Assembly (NCBI RefSeq): GCF_000016665.1
Contig: NC_009523.1
Span: 5,703,501 to 5,767,500, forward strand
Source of the DNA: Roseiflexus sp. RS-1
GTDB lineage: Bacteria > Chloroflexota > Chloroflexia > Chloroflexales > Roseiflexaceae
Length of the DNA: 64,000 bases
Direction of reading: 5' to 3'
Each line of letters opens with the position of its first letter. The stretch's first letter is position 1. A model generated the notes under the pieces. The model was given only the letters and a program-made list of their open reading frames with translations. It had not been told where the DNA came from and did not search any database. The translations under genes and the position numbers were made by a program. Shown piece by piece: positions 60,328 to 64,000 of the stretch.

Positions 60328-62193
60328 TTACTTGCTCCAGGAGGCAATATTCCAGATGTCGGAGTCGAACGTGTTGAAGGTGGGTCCCTTGAGTGCCTTC
60401 ACCTTCGCATTCGGCGTCTGGCGGTTGATCAGCGGAATCACCGCACCATCGGTCACCAGCAGATCGTTCATCTTGATCGCCAGTTCGACGCGCTTCTTCG
60501 GGTCAAGTTCCTTCTTCAACTCCTCGAAAAGCTTGTCGTACTCCGGGTTGCAGTAGCGACCGTCATTGTTGCCGTTCCACTGATTGGCGACCGAAGCGCG
60601 CTCTTCGCAGGTCCAGCCCTGGAGGTACTGCTGTGGATCGGCGTTGTTCGGACCGTTGGTGTACATCTGGAGGTCGGCGTAAAACTTGTTCAGGGTATCC
60701 GGGTTGCCTGGATCGCCACTGAAGAAGACGCTGGCATCAATGGCTTTGACGTTCACCTGAATACCGATCTCCGCCAGGTTCGACTTGATGATCGCCTGGG
60801 TGCTCTGGCGCAGCGGATTGATCGAGGTCTGGAAACTGACGACCAGTCTGACCGTTTTCCCCCCGATCTCCTTCTCCCGCACCGAGCCTTTCAACTTCCA
60901 GCCCGCATCTTCGAGCAACTTCTTCGCTGCTTCGACATCGCGGTTGCATGTCAGGTTTGGCGAATTGACCGCAGTCGGCACCACCAGCACGTTGCAGGTA
61001 GGTTCGCCGGTAGGACCGTACAACTGCTCGGCGATTGCCTTGCGATCAATCGCCAGCGAGATCGCCTTGCGCACTGCAGGGTCGGTCAGGAAGGGGTGGG
61101 GTTGATCCGGCTCGCTGCGCTTGTCGCCCAGTGCCGGGTCGGGGTTCGAGAAGTTGACCACAATGCGCTCAACTCCGGACGAACCGCCGGCGATCGGGTC
61201 GCACTTACCGGAAGCAAGGATCGGCTCGAGAACCGCTTTCGGGATCTGGAGATTCCAGGCGAAATCGACCTCTTCCGTCTCACACACGGCGCGCGCTGCT
61301 GACGCAGCATCACCGCCGCCCTTGATCTCCACTTCGTCGAAGAAGACATTATCGGCATCGCGGAAGAAGGGGTTGCGTTCGTAGATCACCACATCGCCCG
61401 GCTTGAACTCCTTCAACTTCCAGGCATTTGTACCGATCGGCGCGAGGTTCGCCGCCTGGCACGCCGCATCGGTGCTGGCTGCCGCGCCGATGCACTTCTC
61501 GAACTGCTTCTTCTGCAGGATCATGCCGTTCGGACCGACGAACGAGATGTACGGGTTGGCGTTCGGCTCCTTCCAGATGATCTTGACAGTGGTATCATCG
61601 ACCTTCTCGACCTTCTCGATCGGGTCGAAGACCGCCTTGGTGGTGCAGGCAGTCGCAGGATCGGCGCAGTACTGCCAGGTGAAGATAATGTCGTCAACCG
61701 TGAAATCGCTGCCATCCGACCACTTCAGCCCTGGTTTGAGCTTCCACGTGACGCTGGTTCCATCAGGAGCGACGCCGCCGTTCTCGATCGTTGGAATCTC
61801 CGCCGCCAGGAAGGGCACCAGTTCATCCTTCTCGTTGTAGCGCGCCAGCGGTTCGAGGATAACCGTTGCGCCATCGAAGTCCTTCGTACCTGTCGCCAGG
61901 TGAGGGTTGAGGGTCGTCACCGCCTGCCAGTACAGGATCTTCAGGCGACCGCCGCGCTGCGCCGCTGGCGGAGTGGTCGGCGCAGTCGTCGGTTGCGCCG
62001 CTGGCGCCTCAGTGGGCGCAGTCGTCGGTTGCGCCGCTGGCGCCTCAGTGGGTGCAGTCGTCGGTTGCGCCGCTGGCGCCGTGGTCGGTGCTGTGGCTGG
62101 CTGCCCGCCACACGCTGCCAGAACCGGGACGATCAGGATGAGGAGCAGCGCCAGCGCACCGCTCTTCCGCCACACGTTACGCATCGAACGCAT
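60328..62193 (-). CDS. peptide ABC transporter solute-binding lipoprotein, family 5
   Basis: 621 aa from ATG 62193. Lipoprotein signal ALALLLILIVPVLAAC, a linker of repeated APAAQPTTAPTE units (36-bp DNA repeats near 61970-62090), then an SBP_bac_5 domain: LNPHLATGTKDFDGATVILEPLARYNE, WKLKPGLKWSDGSDFTVDDIIFTW and DPAVRKAISLAIDRKAIAEQLYG. Binds oligopeptides or similar ligands. First gene of the operon; a 17-spaced sigma-70 promoter lies about 230 bases upstream. Confidence 0.92.
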   Translation of the reverse strand: MRSMRNVWRKSGALALLLILIVPVLAACGGQPATAPTTAPAAQPTTAPTEAPAAQPTTAPTEAPAAQPTTAPTTPPAAQRGGRLKILYWQAVTTLNPHLATGTKDFDGATVILEPLARYNEKDELVPFLAAEIPTIENGGVAPDGTSVTWKLKPGLKWSDGSDFTVDDIIFTWQYCADPATACTTKAVFDPIEKVEKVDDTTVKIIWKEPNANPYISFVGPNGMILQKKQFEKCIGAAASTDAACQAANLAPIGTNAWKLKEFKPGDVVIYERNPFFRDADNVFFDEVEIKGGGDAASAARAVCETEEVDFAWNLQIPKAVLEPILASGKCDPIAGGSSGVERIVVNFSNPDPALGDKRSEPDQPHPFLTDPAVRKAISLAIDRKAIAEQLYGPTGEPTCNVLVVPTAVNSPNLTCNRDVEAAKKLLEDAGWKLKGSVREKEIGGKTVRLVVSFQTSINPLRQSTQAIIKSNLAEIGIQVNVKAIDASVFFSGDPGNPDTLNKFYADLQMYTNGPNNADPQQYLQGWTCEERASVANQWNGNNDGRYCNPEYDKLFEELKKELDPKKRVELAIKMNDLLVTDGAVIPLINRQTPNAKVKALKGPTFNTFDSDIWNIASWSK

Positions 62194-62497
62194 AGTGGTA
62201 TCGATCCTTTCACTAACATTGAGGAATCTGCCAAAACTTCGGGCGTAGAGAGCATTCCGTGCGTTCGTCTGTTGCATCACCTCCCGTATGATGCTGAATA
62301 CGGTCACACCCGCCATGCACTGTATGGCAATGCCCGCGCCTGACGTTGGCGCTCTGCACAGCATCGCAGAAAACAGGCACGCATCCATTGCCGCACGGGT
62401 GCGAAGGGCGGGTAACGAGAGTTAGCGTATCATACCATGAAGGTTAAGGAACGTCAACGGAGATGTGATGTTCGCAATTGCGCAACACTACTGTGGT
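62194..62497. other. long leader of the peptide ABC operon
   Basis: Only the promoter at 62429-62457 is assignable. The transcript would have an untranslated leader of roughly 230 bases, in which I saw no known riboswitch. Confidence 0.5.
62429..62457 (-). promoter_or_regulatory. sigma-70 promoter of the peptide ABC operon
   Basis: Minus strand TTGACG (62452-62457), 17-base spacer, TATGAT (62429-62434). Confidence 0.75.
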
Positions 62498-63142
62498 TCA
62501 TGAACGCTGTAAAATGTCACGCACGCGCGCAAACTGATCGGTCGAGACGTTGGGGTTGGACGCTTCGATCTCCTGGATGGCGCGTCGCGCTGCATCGGCG
62601 ACCGATGCCCCCCAGGAGGTGCGTGCCGGGTCTTCTTCAGCGCGTTGACGCAGCGCAGGGATCGCTTCAGCCACATTCATGTGCGCCAGGGCGTTGCAGG
62701 CGGCGAAGCGCACATCAGGCGCAGGATGGTGCAGTGCGATGAGCAACGGATGGAAAGCGCGCGTGTCGCCGATGCGCCCAAGAGCAATGGCAGCCCGTTG
62801 CGCAACACGCGGGTCGGGGTCGGTAAGCGCGTGGAACAGCGCGTTGAGTGAACGTCCTTCACCAATCACCCCCAGGATGCGGATGGCTTCGATCCGCACG
62901 ACCGGATCATCGCCTTCCGCCAGTTCCAGCAGTGCAGGAAGAGCAGGCTGCCCGATAACCCCCAACGCCCACGCGGCGCGCATGCGCACCTCCCGGTCGT
63001 TGTGGTAGAGCAGGTCGATCAGCGGCGCAACGGCAGCTTCGCCCAACATTCCCAGCGCAAACGACGCCTGGGCGCGGGTGAATTCGTCGCCGTGCTGAAG
63101 TTCTTCCACCAACCGGGTGATCGATTCGGGCGTTCGCTTCAT
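62498..63142 (-). CDS. HEAT-repeat (PBS lyase-like) protein
   Basis: 214 aa made of about five HEAT/armadillo-type helical pairs. Typical units are ALGMLGEAAVAPLIDLLYHND, RMRAAWALGVIGQPALPALLEL, RIEAIRILGVIGEGRSLNALFHAL and RAAIALGRIGDTRAFHPLLIAL. Such scaffolds bind proteins or, in phycobilin lyases, chromophores. No catalytic residues can be named. GAGGCG precedes the ATG. Monocistronic. Confidence 0.88.
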   Translation of the reverse strand: MKRTPESITRLVEELQHGDEFTRAQASFALGMLGEAAVAPLIDLLYHNDREVRMRAAWALGVIGQPALPALLELAEGDDPVVRIEAIRILGVIGEGRSLNALFHALTDPDPRVAQRAAIALGRIGDTRAFHPLLIALHHPAPDVRFAACNALAHMNVAEAIPALRQRAEEDPARTSWGASVADAARRAIQEIEASNPNVSTDQFARVRDILQRS

Positions 63143-63268
63143 ATCGGCGCCTCGCTTTCATCGGTCAGGACATAGAAGCACGGCATCCATGCCGTAACGT
63201 TGACCAGATCATAACGCATCGCGTTACAACAAATTCCTCCCAACCTTATGCGCGCACCCGTGTCCTGC

Positions 63269-64000
63269 TCATCCCAGCACCTCCCGAACTCCTCGCAGGC
63301 GCGTTGTCAACATGCGCTGCGCGACCTGGCTATCCAGCGCGCAGTTCCGCGGTCGGCGGGGCGCTGCCGGGCTAAGACCGCCGCACAAGCCAGAAGGATC
63401 GCGCCCAAATGCACGCGCCACCAGACAGGCGAATTCGTAACGACTGACCACGTCCGATCCGGCGACATGCACAATGCCGCTCCTGTCGATGGTAGCGAGT
63501 TCCAGCAACGCCGCTGCCAGATCGCCGACTTCGATCGGGCAGCGCAGTTCATCGGTGAAAAAGACCGCCTCTGCGCGCCCATCGAGCACATCGAGCACGA
63601 ATCGCTCATGCCTGCCGGGGCGATCCGGACCACCGTAGATCAGCGATGTGCGGACAATCAGCGCTCCGGGATGGGCTGCGGCGACCAGGCGTTCGGACAG
63701 CGCTTTGGCGGCGCCGTATGTCGTGACCGGTTGCGGTTCATCCGTTTCGGTGTATCTGCCGATCCGTTCTCCGTCGAAAACAACATCGCTCGACAGATGG
63801 ATCAGACGCGCCTGTACCGCGAAAGCACCCTGCGCGACAGCCGCTGATCCTTCACCGATGATCGCCATCATGTCCGGTCCTTCCTGCCGGTAGGCGGTGT
63901 GAATGACAACATCGGGCGTCACCTGCTCAACCAATCTCCGGGTTGCCGCTGCGTTGCGCAGATCCAGCGTCTCCCAGCGCACACCTGGAGTTTGCGGTCT
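63269..64000 (-). CDS. RmlD-like NAD-dependent sugar epimerase/reductase (5' end outside window)
   Basis: About 244 residues visible; the frame is open to the window edge and the N-terminal GxxGxxG loop lies outside. Seen: VIHTAYRQEG, LIHLSSDVVFDGERIGRYTETDEPQPVTTYGAAKALSE (substrate strand, catalytic Tyr and Lys in YGAAK), ALIVRTSLIYG and CPIEVGDLAAALLEL. It matches dTDP-4-dehydrorhamnose reductase and related extended SDRs. Exact substrate unknown. Confidence 0.87.
   Translation of the reverse strand, partial: RPQTPGVRWETLDLRNAAATRRLVEQVTPDVVIHTAYRQEGPDMMAIIGEGSAAVAQGAFAVQARLIHLSSDVVFDGERIGRYTETDEPQPVTTYGAAKALSERLVAAAHPGALIVRTSLIYGGPDRPGRHERFVLDVLDGRAEAVFFTDELRCPIEVGDLAAALLELATIDRSGIVHVAGSDVVSRYEFACLVARAFGRDPSGLCGGLSPAAPRRPRNCALDSQVAQRMLTTRLRGVREVLG

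Overview
The window is GC-rich, densely coded bacterial chromosome. The gene families suggest a member of the Chloroflexota, most likely close to Roseiflexus. Pointers are a class II (B12-dependent) ribonucleotide reductase, a class III-type PHA synthase operon, fused two-domain NitT/TauT-like permeases, many proteins with Pro/Thr-rich tails, and abundant short dispersed intergenic repeats. This assignment is inference from gene content; no database search was possible.

Layout. 1-8.6 kb: a PP2C phosphatase cut by the window edge, mutL with the endonuclease motif, a convergent operon (FGGY sugar kinase, DUF952, DtxR-type metalloregulator), then a PHA operon (PhaE/PhaR-like, phaC, SDR reductase). 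8.77-18.9 kb: the most interesting region. A strong sigma-70 promoter feeds an M-box (ykoK) Mg2+ riboswitch with a clear antiterminator/terminator pair. Downstream lies one long same-strand run: two small proteins, a fused ABC permease, three tandem CorA-like paralogues whose GMN signature reads GQN, GQN and SMN, two small single-pass membrane proteins, an ABC ATPase, a Nudix hydrolase and an MgtC-family protein. I infer a Mg2+-starvation locus built on an ABC transporter and divergent CorA-like proteins.

19-31 kb: tRNA-Glu, a SpoIIE-type phosphatase, a carbohydrate ABC operon with an operator-like dyad upstream, a class III aminotransferase operon (with Uma2 and GNAT), and a hisS / cyclodeaminase / flavoprotein operon ending in a strong terminator shared with nrdJ. 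31-39 kb: nrdJ with a DnaA box and a LacI-type palindrome at its promoter, a NACHT-like NTPase fused to a cysteine-less FGE domain, a glycosyltransferase, and a DUF4395/thioredoxin pair. 39-50 kb: DUF5995, DinB, cobS, an SMR transporter, a histidine phosphatase, a decayed PIN-domain remnant, a UbiB-type kinase, a spermidine synthase-like protein, an IS110 element with a candidate bridge RNA, dprA, a CAP-domain secreted protein and a pseudouridine synthase with a 72-bp-repeat RG-rich tail.

50.9-64 kb: a second fused permease/ATPase pair, paralogous to the M-box transporter but without the riboswitch, then a secreted sugar dehydrogenase, a probable membrane pseudokinase, a peptide ABC operon, a HEAT-repeat protein and an RmlD-like reductase cut by the window edge. 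Several transcripts appear leaderless: a -10 box lies only 7-11 bases before a GTG start (33956, 42289, possibly 50938).
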